Of a DNA stretch of 64,000 nucleotides, positions 18,230-27,871 are shown in pieces; position 1 is the first letter of the stretch, and each line of letters starts with the position of its first letter. The stretch lies in NCBI RefSeq assembly GCF_902497775.2, contig NZ_OZ024668.1, forward strand, positions 2,503,826 through 2,567,825. Direction: 5' to 3'. The translations under genes were made by a program, and so were the position numbers. Source of the DNA: Pseudomonas fluorescens. Lineage in GTDB: Bacteria; Pseudomonadota; Gammaproteobacteria; Pseudomonadales; Pseudomonadaceae. Under the pieces are notes generated by a model that was given only the letters and a program-made list of their open reading frames with translations, was not told where the DNA came from and did not search any database.

Positions 18230-19642
18230 CTAGAGGTCCATCGCCAGGCGTAACTGCCTGGCCAGCTCAGCGGCCTGTTCACGGCTGCTGACATTGGTAA
18301 AGCCGATCAACAACCCGGGCCGTTGCCCGGGCTGGTGATACCAGCCAGACAGCGGTTCGATCGCCAGGCCAAGGTCCCGCGCGCGCCGGGCGACCGCGCA
18401 ATCGTCGAGGCCGCCGCGCAAATACCCCACCAGGTGCATGCCTCCCGCCTTGTTGTCCAGTTGCAGGCACTCGCCGACCTCAGCCTGCAAGGCGTCTATC
18501 AGCTGCCTGCGCCTGTCGGCATAGAGGCCACGCATCTTTCTCAAGTGCCTGGCAAAATGCCCTTCTTCAATAAATGCGCTCACCGTCGCCTGCATCAGCT
18601 GCGGGCAGTGGTTGTGCATGTCCTCCACCACGGTGGCGAAGCGTGCCACTTGGGCCTGGGGAACCACCAGATAGGCCAGACGTATGCCGGGTGCCAGCAC
18701 TTTGCTGAAGGTGGCGCAGTACAGGACCCGCCCCTGGGTGTCGAGGCTCTTGAGGGCCGGCACCGGGCGACCGCGGTAGCGGTACTCGCTATCGTAGTCG
18801 TCCTCGATGACCCAGCTGCCTTGGTTGCTGGCCCATTCCAACAGGCGTTGGCGCCGGGGCAGCGCAAGCGTGACCCCAAGGGGGCTCTGGTGATGGGGCG
18901 TCACCAGGGCAAAGCGCGCGTCCGGGGCCCGAGCGATACCGGCTTCGACGTTCAGGCCGTCGGCATCCACCGGAACCGGGACCAACTGCGCCCGGGCTTG
19001 CTCAAGAAAACGCCTGGCCTGGAAGTAGCCCGGGTCTTCGAACCAGCAGCGATCACCGTCCTGCAGCAGGCTACGGCATATCAGGTCGAGGCAGGCACGG
19101 TATCCGGCGCAGATGAAAATCTGTTGCGCTGTACAGGTGATCCCCCGCGACACCGCCAGGTAGCCAGCCAACGCATGGCGTAGTGCAAGGTGCCCCTGAG
19201 GGTCCGGGTATGCCAGCCCCTCCAGGCCGCTTTGGCGCAAGGTGCGGGCGACCAGGCGCGTCCACAGCTTGCGCGGGAAGGCGTCCAGTGCCGGCAAACC
19301 GATCTGCAAAGGCATGGGCACAGACGTTTGCGCCCTCGGGGTTAGCGGTGGCCGCTCAAGCCCCGGCGCACCGGCATCAATCGCCGTTGCGCTGAGCAAA
19401 GGAGTCACCACCGTACCGGCCGGACCTCTGGACTGGACATAGCCTTCACCGCCGAGCATCTGGTAAGCCGCCTCGACTGTACCGCGTGCGAGGTTGAGCT
19501 CCGCCGCCAGCGCCCGAACCGACGGCAGGCGCTCGCCTGGCTTGAGGCGCCCGGCACTGATGGCGTCGCGAAAACGCAGATAGATCTGACGATAGATCGG
19601 CGTCGGCGCATGCGGGTCGAGTGGCGGGCAGGTATTCGGCAT
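18230..19642 (-). CDS. MocR/PdxR-family regulator (GntR helix-turn-helix plus aminotransferase-like domain)
   Basis: 470 residues. An N-terminal GntR-type winged helix (residues 15-80, RLPSVRALAAELNLARGTVEAAYQ) is joined to a class I aminotransferase-like domain (about 110-470). The PLP-binding lysine lies in ATFSKVLAPGIRLAYLV. MocR regulators sense PLP or amino-group compounds and usually control a neighbouring gene; here the divergent neighbour is the GNAT acetyltransferase at 19730. ATG at 19642 has AGGA upstream. Confidence 0.92.
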   Translation of the reverse strand: MPNTCPPLDPHAPTPIYRQIYLRFRDAISAGRLKPGERLPSVRALAAELNLARGTVEAAYQMLGGEGYVQSRGPAGTVVTPLLSATAIDAGAPGLERPPLTPRAQTSVPMPLQIGLPALDAFPRKLWTRLVARTLRQSGLEGLAYPDPQGHLALRHALAGYLAVSRGITCTAQQIFICAGYRACLDLICRSLLQDGDRCWFEDPGYFQARRFLEQARAQLVPVPVDADGLNVEAGIARAPDARFALVTPHHQSPLGVTLALPRRQRLLEWASNQGSWVIEDDYDSEYRYRGRPVPALKSLDTQGRVLYCATFSKVLAPGIRLAYLVVPQAQVARFATVVEDMHNHCPQLMQATVSAFIEEGHFARHLRKMRGLYADRRRQLIDALQAEVGECLQLDNKAGGMHLVGYLRGGLDDCAVARRARDLGLAIEPLSGWYHQPGQRPGLLIGFTNVSSREQAAELARQLRLAMDL

Positions 19643-19729
19643 GTCCTAGTCGTTTTTGCACTTTTTGGATCTATAAGGTAGTCCGTTGTAACCGTAAAGT
19701 AACGCCTCAAATTCATCAGGGAGATACCC

Positions 19730-20191
19730 GTGGGCGAACAGGCAACCATCCGCTACCTGCAAGAAGGCGCCGAACAGCAGGCAGCATTCGAGCTCATGCG
19801 TGAGCTTCGGCCGCACCTGATCGACGCCGACTCGTTTGCACAGCAAGTCAGGCGCCAAGCGCTGCAGGGCTACCGGTTGCTCGGGGCTTTTTATGGTAAA
19901 CAGCTGCTGGGGCTGGCCGGCGTGCGGACCAGCGAAAATCTGCTCTACGGGCGTTTTACCTACGTTGACGATCTGGTCGTAGCCCCCGCGATGCGTGGCC
20001 TGCGTGTGGGCGCAGCCTTGCTCGATGCGGCACGTACAGAAGGCCTGCGTAACGGCCATGCGTACCTGGTACTGGATACCGGCTTGCATATGCCATTGGC
20101 CCAGCGCTTCTATTATCGCGAGGGGCTGCTGGCCAAAGGCATGCATTTCGTTCAGGCACTGCCGGCAGCCGAGGCACAGCGCCATGGATAA
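19730..20191 (+). CDS. GNAT-family N-acetyltransferase
   Basis: 153 residues with a GNAT fold. The strand-turn-helix acetyl-CoA site is visible in VDDLVVAPAMRGLRVGAALLDAA (the R-G-x-x-V-G variant of the R/Q-x-x-G-x-G/A motif). The start is GTG at 19730, set by a strong GGGAGA. It overlaps the next gene by 8 bp, indicating an operon with the azoreductase-like gene. The pair is divergent from the MocR regulator, its likely controller. Substrate unknown. Confidence 0.85.
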   Translation: MGEQATIRYLQEGAEQQAAFELMRELRPHLIDADSFAQQVRRQALQGYRLLGAFYGKQLLGLAGVRTSENLLYGRFTYVDDLVVAPAMRGLRVGAALLDAARTEGLRNGHAYLVLDTGLHMPLAQRFYYREGLLAKGMHFVQALPAAEAQRHG

Positions 20192-20807
20192 CCTGCTGCT
20201 GATCAATGCCAGCATGCGCGGCAGTGCTTCGATTGGCTTGCGCCTTGCCAGCGAACTGGTCGACTGCATCCGCCAACGGCACGCTCAGGTCAAGGTAACC
20301 CTGCGTGACCTGGCAGCAGAGCCACTGGCGCCGCTGAGCGCCGGTTACGCAACGGCGCTGACCCGCCTGACGCCCGCTCACGACCCGGTATTTGCCAGCT
20401 CCGAGGCACTTGTGGGCGAGTTGGAGCGTTGCGACTTACTGCTGATTGCAACTCCCATGCACAATTTCACGGTACCGGCGGCGCTCAAGCTATGGATCGA
20501 TCATGTGCTGCGGATCAACCGCACCTTCATTGCCGGCCCTGAAGGCAAGGTGGGCTTGCTCGGCGATCGACCCGTTTACCTGATCGTCAGTTCAGGTGGC
20601 TTTCATCGGGGTGCGCGGGCCCGCCAGCCAGATTTTCTCAGCGCCTACCTGCGCCACGTACTGGGTACGCTCGGCCTGCAGAATGTGCACTTCGTCTACC
20701 TGGAGGGCCTGGCCATCAATGAGCAAACAGCGCTTGCCGCTCTCACTCAGGCCAGGCTCGAACTTGCCCGGCAACCGTTGTTTGGCGAATGGGTCGCACC
20801 CGCCTGA
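20184..20807 (+). CDS. NAD(P)H-dependent FMN oxidoreductase, azoreductase (AzoR) family
   Basis: 207 residues with a flavodoxin-like fold. The N-terminal phosphate loop is INASMRGSASIGLRLA, and the AzoR-type motifs ATPMHNFTVPAALKLWIDHVLR and SSGGFHRG are clear. Such enzymes reduce quinones and azo compounds with FMN. The ATG at 20184 overlaps the end of the GNAT gene by 8 bp. A role in detoxification together with the acetyltransferase is plausible but inferred. Confidence 0.88.
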   Translation: MDNLLLINASMRGSASIGLRLASELVDCIRQRHAQVKVTLRDLAAEPLAPLSAGYATALTRLTPAHDPVFASSEALVGELERCDLLLIATPMHNFTVPAALKLWIDHVLRINRTFIAGPEGKVGLLGDRPVYLIVSSGGFHRGARARQPDFLSAYLRHVLGTLGLQNVHFVYLEGLAINEQTALAALTQARLELARQPLFGEWVAPA

Positions 20808-20922
20808 GCCCGGCGTACCCAACATCCTGTAACCGAATCAGCGCGCCGTTCGCAAAATTTCCGTTCAGCCTGGTCGGTGCTTCTGTTACAACGCGTCTTT
20901 GCATTCAGACGAACGATTTCCC

Positions 20923-21801
20923 ATGGCATTTTTCTCGCTCAAGCGCCCTCGCCGCTGGCTCTACGGGCTGGCCCTGGCCAGCGTGATCATCGGCCTGCCG
21001 GTGGGCTGCGCGGTGCTTGAGCACAAGGAACGAGAGCTGCTGTTCCGTATCGAGCCGGGCAACGCCAGTTGGTACCGCGGCATGCCCGGCGGCGTGCAGG
21101 AGCTTGAGCTGCGGCCCACAAGCTTCAAGGCCGAGCAGAACATCCATGCCTGGTGGTGGCCGGCGAAAAACCCCGATGCGCCGGCCATCCTCTACCTGCA
21201 CGGGGTGCGCTGGAACCTTACCGGCCAGCTGTTTCGCATCCAGCAGTTGCATAACCTCGGCTATTCGGTGCTGGCGATCGATTACCGCGGCTTTGGCCAG
21301 AGCCGTGGCGAGCTGCCGTCCGAGGCGACGGTCTACGAGGATGCGCGAGTGGCTTGGGAACGCTTGCAGGCGTTGCAGCCCGACCCGCACAAGCGCCTGA
21401 TCTACGGGCACTCGCTAGGTGGCGCGGTGGCGGTCGAGCTGGCGGCGCAACTGGGGCAGCAGGCGCACAAGGCCCAGCGCCCGGTACAGGCGCGCGGCTT
21501 GATCATCGAATCGACCTTTACCTCCCTGGGCGATGCCGCTACGGCAGTGGCCAAGACCTCATTGCCGGTGCGCTGGCTGCTGTCGCAGAAGTTCGATTCG
21601 ATCGACAAGATTGCCGATATCGGCATGCCGTTGCTGGTGGTGCATGGGCTGGACGACCGCTTTGTGCCACCGCGCTTCAGCGAACAGCTGTTCGCTGCGG
21701 CGCAGCAGCCCAAAAGCCTGCTGCTGGTGCCGGGGGCTACCCACAACAACAGCATGAGCCTGGCCGGCCAGCGTTACCGGCAGGCGATTGAAGCGCTGTG
21801 A
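20923..21801 (+). CDS. Membrane-anchored alpha/beta hydrolase
   Basis: 292 residues. An N-terminal signal anchor (WLYGLALASVIIGLPVGCAV) is followed by an alpha/beta hydrolase fold. The nucleophile elbow is GHSLGG with S164, the acid is probably in VHGLDDRFVPP and the histidine in PGATHNNS. It resembles the YfhR/BEM46-like group of serine hydrolases. ATG at 20923 was chosen because it begins the signal anchor; an in-frame ATG at 20899 adds 8 residues. Substrate not known. Confidence 0.87.
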   Translation: MAFFSLKRPRRWLYGLALASVIIGLPVGCAVLEHKERELLFRIEPGNASWYRGMPGGVQELELRPTSFKAEQNIHAWWWPAKNPDAPAILYLHGVRWNLTGQLFRIQQLHNLGYSVLAIDYRGFGQSRGELPSEATVYEDARVAWERLQALQPDPHKRLIYGHSLGGAVAVELAAQLGQQAHKAQRPVQARGLIIESTFTSLGDAATAVAKTSLPVRWLLSQKFDSIDKIADIGMPLLVVHGLDDRFVPPRFSEQLFAAAQQPKSLLLVPGATHNNSMSLAGQRYRQAIEAL

Positions 21802-21807
21802 TGCGGG

Positions 21808-22125
21808 TTACTGCCCGGCGCCGAAGGTGTCTTGCAGCAGGATTGCCCGGGCCAGCTCTTCGTCGCTGGCTTTGAGGTCCGGGTTCTGCGCGCGGATGCT
21901 CTGCAGCATCGACTCCAGATACACCCCGCGGATCGCACCGTCACTGGCGATGAACGATGAGGCATCGTCACGCGCCGGGATGATCCGTTTGTCATCCTTG
22001 AAAGTCGAGTACAGCGAAGCGGATACCCCGGCCGAGGTGGCAACATCACCGGCGTCGACTTTGGCCAGGGCCGAGCCGAAGGGCAGACAGAACACAAGCG
22101 AGGAAACGAGCAGTAAACGGCGCAT
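21808..22125 (-). CDS. DUF2388-family secreted protein
   Basis: 105 residues with a signal peptide (MRRLLLVSSLVFCLPFGSALA) and a DUF2388 domain typical of Pseudomonas (TSAGVSASLYSTFKDDK, ending in LARAILLQDTFG). The function of the family is unknown; it is periplasmic or secreted. A clear CGGAGG site precedes the ATG. It is convergent with the hydrolase with only 6 bp between stops. Confidence 0.88.
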   Translation of the reverse strand: MRRLLLVSSLVFCLPFGSALAKVDAGDVATSAGVSASLYSTFKDDKRIIPARDDASSFIASDGAIRGVYLESMLQSIRAQNPDLKASDEELARAILLQDTFGAGQ

Positions 22126-22194
22126 GGTGGTGCCTCCGGATAAAGAGTACCTACATCAACTAGGATTGCCGCAAGTAGCCCTGAGTTCCCTGGC

Positions 22195-22944
22195 CTATTG
22201 CACCGGCAGGAAATTCATCAGCAGCAGGCTTTGCGCGTAGTTCAAGCCAATGCGCCGGTAGCGCTCGTCGAGCATCTGCGCCAGCAGGTCCAGGCGCGCG
22301 ACGATCTTGCCGAACTCTACGGCAAAGCTCAGGTTGCTGCCCTCCTCCGATATCTCGTTGGAAAACAACAGCAGCACGCCGTTGGCGTCCTGGCGCTGGC
22401 TGAGCAGCCAGGTGGCCTTTTCTATGTTGCGCGCGGCATTGCTGACGAACTGCGGGTCGATGCTATCGGTCATGAAGAACTCGGTGCGCCCGCCGTGGGC
22501 GGTGACCAGCATGCTGCCGATGGCATAGATGAAGGCGCCGACGCGGTCGCCACGAAACTCCGGGCTAAGCGCATAGCTGAGGGCAGCCAGGTCGCGGCGC
22601 TCGCCCAGTTGCGGCAAGGGCTGGCGCTGCTCGATGGCCTGGCGGATCTGCCGCTCGGCAGTGCTGGCATCGACATAACCGGACTGGCGCCACTGGTTGG
22701 GATTGCGCAGGTACAGCTTGTTCATCAGCAGGTACAGGCTGCGCAGGTTGTCGCGCATCGCCAGCGTGGCCATGCGGTCGACGCTGGTCTGGAACAGCTC
22801 CTGGGGGCGGCCTTCGCTGAACTGGTTGGCGATGTCGCGGCCTTGTTGCTGGGTGCAGGCGCTGAGGCTGGCAAGCAAGGCGCCCGCCATTACTGGCAGG
22901 CGCAGGTGTCGCAGTAAAACGAGAAACGGATCAACCATCGGCAC
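22195..22944 (-). CDS. Putative lipoprotein of unknown family
   Basis: 249 residues. The N-terminus (LRLPVMAGALLASLSACTQQQG) is a lipoprotein signal with the cysteine at LSAC. The rest is mostly helical and without recognised catalytic motifs. It lies about 100 bp downstream of cioB on the same strand and may be read from the same transcript. The start is GTG at 22944 or the ATG two codons later. No function can be assigned. Confidence 0.75.
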   Translation of the reverse strand: MPMVDPFLVLLRHLRLPVMAGALLASLSACTQQQGRDIANQFSEGRPQELFQTSVDRMATLAMRDNLRSLYLLMNKLYLRNPNQWRQSGYVDASTAERQIRQAIEQRQPLPQLGERRDLAALSYALSPEFRGDRVGAFIYAIGSMLVTAHGGRTEFFMTDSIDPQFVSNAARNIEKATWLLSQRQDANGVLLLFSNEISEEGSNLSFAVEFGKIVARLDLLAQMLDERYRRIGLNYAQSLLLMNFLPVQ

Positions 22945-23040
22945 CGGGTCGGTAATCGGCGGCAGCGCTGGGGATCAGCACCGCCTGGCCATGAATAGAG
23001 CCGACAAACCGGAAAAAGTGCGATGGCGGGCGCAATTGCC

Positions 23041-24057
23041 TCAGTGATAGGCGTCGCCGACTTTCACTTTGCCGCGAAACACGTGGTAGCTCCAGAAGGT
23101 GTAGACCAGGATCACCGGGATGATGAACAGCGCACCGATCAGGGCAAACAGCTGGCTCGACGGCGGCGAAGCGGCCTGCCACAGGCTGATGCCAGGCGGC
23201 ACGATATTCGGCCAGATGCTGATGGCCAGGCCCAGGTAACCGAGGAACACCAGCGCCACCACGCCGATGAACGGCAAGTGCGAATGGCGCTTGCGCAGGG
23301 TCTTCTGGATCACCACCACCGCGCCGATGGCCAGCAGCGCCAGCAGCAGCGAACGCATCCAGTGGCTGCCGGCCAACCAGCGCTGGGCGATATCGGCGTG
23401 AATCCAGGCAGTCCAGGCGCAGATCAGCACGATCACCAAGGCCAGCAGGTAGGTCAGCGGCCGGCTGTAATGGCGCATGCGCGACTCGAGCATGCCCTCG
23501 GTCTTGATCAGCAGCCAGGTGCTGCCGAGCAAGGCATAGGTCAGCAGCAAGCCCACGCCGCACAGCAGCGGGAACGGCGCCAGCCAGTCGAGGGCGCCGC
23601 CGGCGAACTGGCGGTCGACCACCGGTATACCACAGATGTAGGTGCCAATCGCCACGCCCTGGAAGAAGGTGGCGACGATCGAGCCGCCAATGAATGCCTT
23701 GTCCCACAGGTGACGCTTATGCGCCTGGGCCTTGAAGCGGAACTCGAACGCCACACCACGGAAGATCAGCCCGGCCAGCACCAGTACCAACGGCAGGTAC
23801 AACGCTTCGAGGATCACCGCATAGGCCAGTGGAAAGGCGCCATACAGCGCCGCGCCGCCGAGGATCAACCAGGTTTCGTTGCCATCCCAGACCGGTGCCA
23901 CGGTGTTCATCATCACGTCACGCTCGCGGGAGTCCTCGATCAACGCAAAGAGGATGCCCAGGCCCAGGTCGAAGCCGTCCATGATCACGTACATCATCAG
24001 CCCGAAGGCGATGATCACGCCCCAGATGATCGACAGGTCGATGCCTTGAATTGCCAT
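23041..24057 (-). CDS. cioB: Cytochrome bd-type (cyanide-insensitive) quinol oxidase subunit II
   Basis: 338 residues, polytopic, with the CydB-type N-terminus (GFDLGLGILFALIEDSRERDVMMNTVAPVWDGNETWLILGG). Together with subunit I it forms a quinol oxidase that reduces oxygen to water without pumping protons. In Pseudomonas this branch tolerates cyanide and low oxygen. ATG at 24057 follows GAGAGGAT. It is 14 bp downstream of cioA. No CydX or DUF2474 (CioC-like) small subunit was seen between its stop and the next gene. Confidence 0.93.
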   Translation of the reverse strand: MAIQGIDLSIIWGVIIAFGLMMYVIMDGFDLGLGILFALIEDSRERDVMMNTVAPVWDGNETWLILGGAALYGAFPLAYAVILEALYLPLVLVLAGLIFRGVAFEFRFKAQAHKRHLWDKAFIGGSIVATFFQGVAIGTYICGIPVVDRQFAGGALDWLAPFPLLCGVGLLLTYALLGSTWLLIKTEGMLESRMRHYSRPLTYLLALVIVLICAWTAWIHADIAQRWLAGSHWMRSLLLALLAIGAVVVIQKTLRKRHSHLPFIGVVALVFLGYLGLAISIWPNIVPPGISLWQAASPPSSQLFALIGALFIIPVILVYTFWSYHVFRGKVKVGDAYH

Positions 24058-24071
24058 GTTGAAATCCTCTC

Positions 24072-25448
24072 TCAATCAGCCGCAGACAGCGGTCTGCGCG
24101 CGGTGGCGTCATCGGTGTGCAGCGCATCGGCGACGTTCGGGCCCTTGCGCACCAGACGCATCATGTAGCCGATGCCGACGGTGAACACCGAGAAGTAAAT
24201 GACCACGAACAACGCCAGGGTCACGCTCATCTGCAAGGCGCCATGGTTTGAGGCCGCCTGGGTAGTGCGCAGCAAGCCGTAGACCACCCAGGGCTGGCGG
24301 CCGATCTCAGTGGTGAACCAGCCGGCCAGCAAGGCGATCAACCCCGAGGGGCCCATCAGCAAGGCCAGCCACAAGAACGCCTTGTTGCGGTACAGCGCGC
24401 CGTTGCGGCGCAACACCAGGGCCGCCAGGGCACACAGCAGCATCAACATGCCGAGCCCGGCCATGACCCGGAAGCTCCAGAAGATGATGGTCGAGTTGGG
24501 CCGGTCTTCCTTGGCAAAACTCTTGAGCGCCGGGATCTGCTTGTCCAGGCTGTGGGTCAGGATCAGGCTGCCCAGGTACGGCACTTCCAGGCTGTAGCGC
24601 GTGGTTTCGGCCTGCATGTCCGGCAGGCCGAACAGCACCAGCGGCGACGGTTCACCGGGCGTATTCTGCCAATGGCCTTCGATGGCGGCGATTTTCGCCG
24701 GCTGGTGCTCCAGGGTGTTCAGGCCGTGGGCATCGCCGACGGCAATCTGCACCGGCGTTGCCACCAGGATCATCCACATGGCCATCGACAGCATCTTGCG
24801 GATTTGCGGCGTGTTGTTGCCGCGCAGCAGGTGCCAGGCCGCCGAGGCGCCGACAAAGAACGCGGTGCAGAGAAACGCCGCCAACGCCATGTGCATCAGC
24901 CGGTAAGGGAACGACGGGTTGAAGACGATCTTGAACCAGTCCACCGGCGCCACGCGGCCGTCGATGATCTCTATGCCTTGCGGGGTCTGCATCCAGCTGT
25001 TGGACGAGAGGATCCAGAACATCGAGATCAGCGTGCCGATCGCCACCATGATCGTCGCGAAAAAGTGCAGGCGCCGCCCTACCCGGTCCCAGCCAAACAG
25101 CATCACGCCGAGAAAGCCCGCTTCGAGGAAGAACGCGGTCAGCACCTCATAGGTAAGCAAGGGCCCGGTGATGCTCCCGGCAAAGTCGGAGAACCTCGCC
25201 CAGTTGGTGCCGAACTCATAGGCCATGACCAGGCCGGAGACCACGCCCATGCCGAAGTTGACCGCGAACAACTTGGACCAGAAGTGATAGAGGTCCTTGT
25301 ACACCGGGTTGCTGGTTTTCAGCCAGCAGCCTTCGAGCACGGCCAGAAAACTGGCCAGGCCGATGGTGATCGCCGGAAAGATGATGTGAAACGAGACCGT
25401 AAAGGCGAACTGAATCCGCGCCAGATCCAACGCATCCAGATTGAGCAT
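24072..25448 (-). CDS. cioA: Cytochrome bd-type (cyanide-insensitive) quinol oxidase subunit I
   Basis: 458 residues, about nine membrane helices. It begins LDALDLARIQFAFTVSFHIIFPA, with the conserved haem-ligand histidine region, and contains the GRQPW motif (TEIGRQPWVVYGLLRT). The quinol-binding Q-loop is short, which is the CIO type rather than E. coli CydA. ATG at 25448 has GGGA upstream. It forms an operon with cioB. The gene upstream on the same strand encodes a molybdoenzyme, about 100 bp away. Confidence 0.93.
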   Translation of the reverse strand: MLNLDALDLARIQFAFTVSFHIIFPAITIGLASFLAVLEGCWLKTSNPVYKDLYHFWSKLFAVNFGMGVVSGLVMAYEFGTNWARFSDFAGSITGPLLTYEVLTAFFLEAGFLGVMLFGWDRVGRRLHFFATIMVAIGTLISMFWILSSNSWMQTPQGIEIIDGRVAPVDWFKIVFNPSFPYRLMHMALAAFLCTAFFVGASAAWHLLRGNNTPQIRKMLSMAMWMILVATPVQIAVGDAHGLNTLEHQPAKIAAIEGHWQNTPGEPSPLVLFGLPDMQAETTRYSLEVPYLGSLILTHSLDKQIPALKSFAKEDRPNSTIIFWSFRVMAGLGMLMLLCALAALVLRRNGALYRNKAFLWLALLMGPSGLIALLAGWFTTEIGRQPWVVYGLLRTTQAASNHGALQMSVTLALFVVIYFSVFTVGIGYMMRLVRKGPNVADALHTDDATARRPLSAAD

Positions 25449-25546
25449 GACAGTATCCCGAGAAACCGCTGGCCCACCCGCAGCCACCAGCGAATGGCGG
25501 CTGCAGGGTCCAGGTTTCAGTCAGTAAGTGGAAATCGAGTGCGGCG

Positions 25547-27871
25547 TCAGACGTGCGCTGAGGGAATCAGGTTGTCGGGGCTGGCTTTCTCGAGCTTGAT
25601 GGCGATGAACTTCGAGGTTGGGGTGAAAGTGCGGTCGCCGTAGCTTTCCAGCGGCACCAGCGGATTGGTCTCCGGGTAGTAGGCCGCAGCCTGCCCCGGT
25701 GGAATGTCGTAGGCGACCAGGGTAAAGCCACTGACCCGACGCTCGCGACCGTCTTCCCAGAGCGACACCATGTCGACCTTTTCGTTGGGCTTGAAGCCCA
25801 GGCGAAGGATGTCCTGCTCGTTGGCGAAGACCACCTCACGCAGGCCAAACACCCCACGGTAGCGGTCGTCGAGCCCGTACAGGGTGGTGTTGTACTGGTC
25901 GTGGGAGCGCAGGGTTTGCAGGATCAGGTCCGGGGTGTCGCCACGGGCCAGCACCTCCTCGTTGACCAGTTGCGCTGGCAGTACGCTCGCGGTGAACTGC
26001 GCCTTGCCGCTTTGCGTGTGCCATTCGCGCAGCGCCGCGGTGTTGCCCAGGTGGAAGCCGCCGGGGTGCTGCAGGCGTGCGTTGAAGTCCTCGAAGCCCG
26101 GGATGACATCGGCAATCAGGTCGCGAATGCGGCTGTAGTCGGCGACGGTCCACTCCCAGTCGATCGGCCGGTCACCGAGGGTGGCCTTGGCGATGCCGGC
26201 GACAATCGACGGCTCTGAGCGCAGCAGCGGCGAACAGGGTTTGAGCTGGCCGTGGGAGATATGCACCATGCTGAAGGTGTCTTCAACGGTGATGCCTTGC
26301 GGGCCTTCGGCCTGCACGTCGATTTCGGTACGGCCCAGGCACGGCAGAATCAGCGCATCACGACCGGTGACCAGGTGCGAGCGATTGAGCTTGGTGGCGA
26401 TGTGCGCGGTCAGATCGCAGTTGCGCAGGGCATCGTGGGTACGCGGGGTATCCGGGGTGGCCTGGGCGAAGTTGCCGCCCAGGGCGATGAACACCTTGGC
26501 GCGCTGTTCTTCCATGGCCTGGATCGCCAGCACCGCGTTGTGCCCGTGCAGGCGCGGGGCCTTGAAGGCAAAGCGCGCTTCCAGGGCATCGAGCAGGCGT
26601 GCCGGGGGCTGTTCGTCGATGCCCATGGTGCGGTCGCCTTGCACGTTACTGTGGCCACGCACCGGCGACAGCCCGGCGCCCGGTTTGCCGACGTTGCCGC
26701 GCAGCAGTTGCAGGTTGATGATTTCCTGCACGGTCGGCACCGAGTGACGGTGCTGGGTCACGCCCATGGCCCAGCACATGATCACCCGCTCGGCGCGCCG
26801 GTACATGCGCGCGGCCAGCTCCAGCTCGGCCAGGTTCAAACCCGACTGCTCGACGATATGCGCCCAACCGGTGGCATCGACTTCGGCCAGGTAGGCGTCC
26901 AGCCCCGAGGTGTGCTCGGCGATGAAGGCATGGTCGAATACCGCCGGCTCGCCCTTGGCCTGGGCTTCGCGTTCCCATTGCAGCAGGAACTTGGCGATGC
27001 CGCGCATCACCGCCATGTCGCCGCCCAGGGCCGGGCGCAAGTACGCGGTGTTGGTCGGTTCCGAGCCATTGCTGAGCATCTCGAACGGATGCTGCGGGTG
27101 CTGGAAGCGCTCCAGGCCGCGCTCCTTGAGCGGGTTCAGGCAGATCACCTGGGCACCGCGTTTGACCGCCTCGCGCAGTGGTTCGAGCATGCGCGGATGG
27201 TTGGTGCCGGGGTTCTGGCCGATGACGAAGATCGCGTCGGCGTGCTCCAGGTCGTCGAATACCACGGTGCCCTTGCCGACCCCGAGGGTTTCCGACATGC
27301 CGACGCCGCTGGCCTCATGGCACATGTTCGAGCAGTCGGGGAAGTTGTTAGTGCCATAGGCGCGCACGAACAGCTGGTAGAGGAACGCCGCCTCGTTGCT
27401 GGCCCGGCCCGAGGTGTAGAACTCGGCCTGGTCGGGGGACTCGAGGCTGTTCAGGTGCTTGGCGATCAGCGCGAAGGCGTCCTCCCAGGTGGTCTCGACG
27501 TAGTGGTCGGTGGCAGCGTCATAGCGCATCGGATGGGTCAGGCGGCCCTGGTATTCGAGCCAGTAATCGCTCTGCCGGGCAAGTTCGGTGACGCTGTACC
27601 GCGCGAAGAAATCCGGATCGACCAGACGCCCGGTGGACTCCCAATTGACCGCCTTGGCGCCGTTCTCGCAGAACTTGACCATGCCGCTTTCCGGCGACTC
27701 GCCCCAGGCGCAGCCCGGACAGTCGAAACCGCCGTTCTGGTTGGTCTTGAGCATCACCCGCAGGTTCTTGAAGGCGTTTTCACTGCCCAGCCAGCTCTTG
27801 GTCACGCTTTTCAGCGCCCCCCAACCGGCGGCAGGGGCGTCATAGTTTTTTATATGTTCATCTTGGCTCAT
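25547..27871 (-). CDS. FdhF/YdeP-family molybdopterin oxidoreductase
   Basis: 774 residues, full length for the YdeP group of bis-MGD enzymes related to formate dehydrogenase. The N-terminus has a cysteine motif (CPGCAWGES and a later FCENGA). The central molybdopterin domain contains SGRASNEAAFLYQLFVRAYGTNNFPDCSNM and GQNPGTNHPRM, and a C-terminal dinucleotide-binding domain follows. The substrate of YdeP enzymes is not settled; E. coli YdeP is linked to acid resistance. ATG at 27871 has GAGGAAG. MoaA is divergent upstream and MoaB lies nearby, so cofactor supply is close at hand. Confidence 0.92.
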   Translation of the reverse strand: MSQDEHIKNYDAPAAGWGALKSVTKSWLGSENAFKNLRVMLKTNQNGGFDCPGCAWGESPESGMVKFCENGAKAVNWESTGRLVDPDFFARYSVTELARQSDYWLEYQGRLTHPMRYDAATDHYVETTWEDAFALIAKHLNSLESPDQAEFYTSGRASNEAAFLYQLFVRAYGTNNFPDCSNMCHEASGVGMSETLGVGKGTVVFDDLEHADAIFVIGQNPGTNHPRMLEPLREAVKRGAQVICLNPLKERGLERFQHPQHPFEMLSNGSEPTNTAYLRPALGGDMAVMRGIAKFLLQWEREAQAKGEPAVFDHAFIAEHTSGLDAYLAEVDATGWAHIVEQSGLNLAELELAARMYRRAERVIMCWAMGVTQHRHSVPTVQEIINLQLLRGNVGKPGAGLSPVRGHSNVQGDRTMGIDEQPPARLLDALEARFAFKAPRLHGHNAVLAIQAMEEQRAKVFIALGGNFAQATPDTPRTHDALRNCDLTAHIATKLNRSHLVTGRDALILPCLGRTEIDVQAEGPQGITVEDTFSMVHISHGQLKPCSPLLRSEPSIVAGIAKATLGDRPIDWEWTVADYSRIRDLIADVIPGFEDFNARLQHPGGFHLGNTAALREWHTQSGKAQFTASVLPAQLVNEEVLARGDTPDLILQTLRSHDQYNTTLYGLDDRYRGVFGLREVVFANEQDILRLGFKPNEKVDMVSLWEDGRERRVSGFTLVAYDIPPGQAAAYYPETNPLVPLESYGDRTFTPTSKFIAIKLEKASPDNLIPSAHV

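Noticed and set aside
18222..18233. Small hairpin between the dehydrogenase and MocR genes as a terminator
   Set aside because: Only about 5 bp of stem with a 3-nt loop and no T-tract; too weak to claim.
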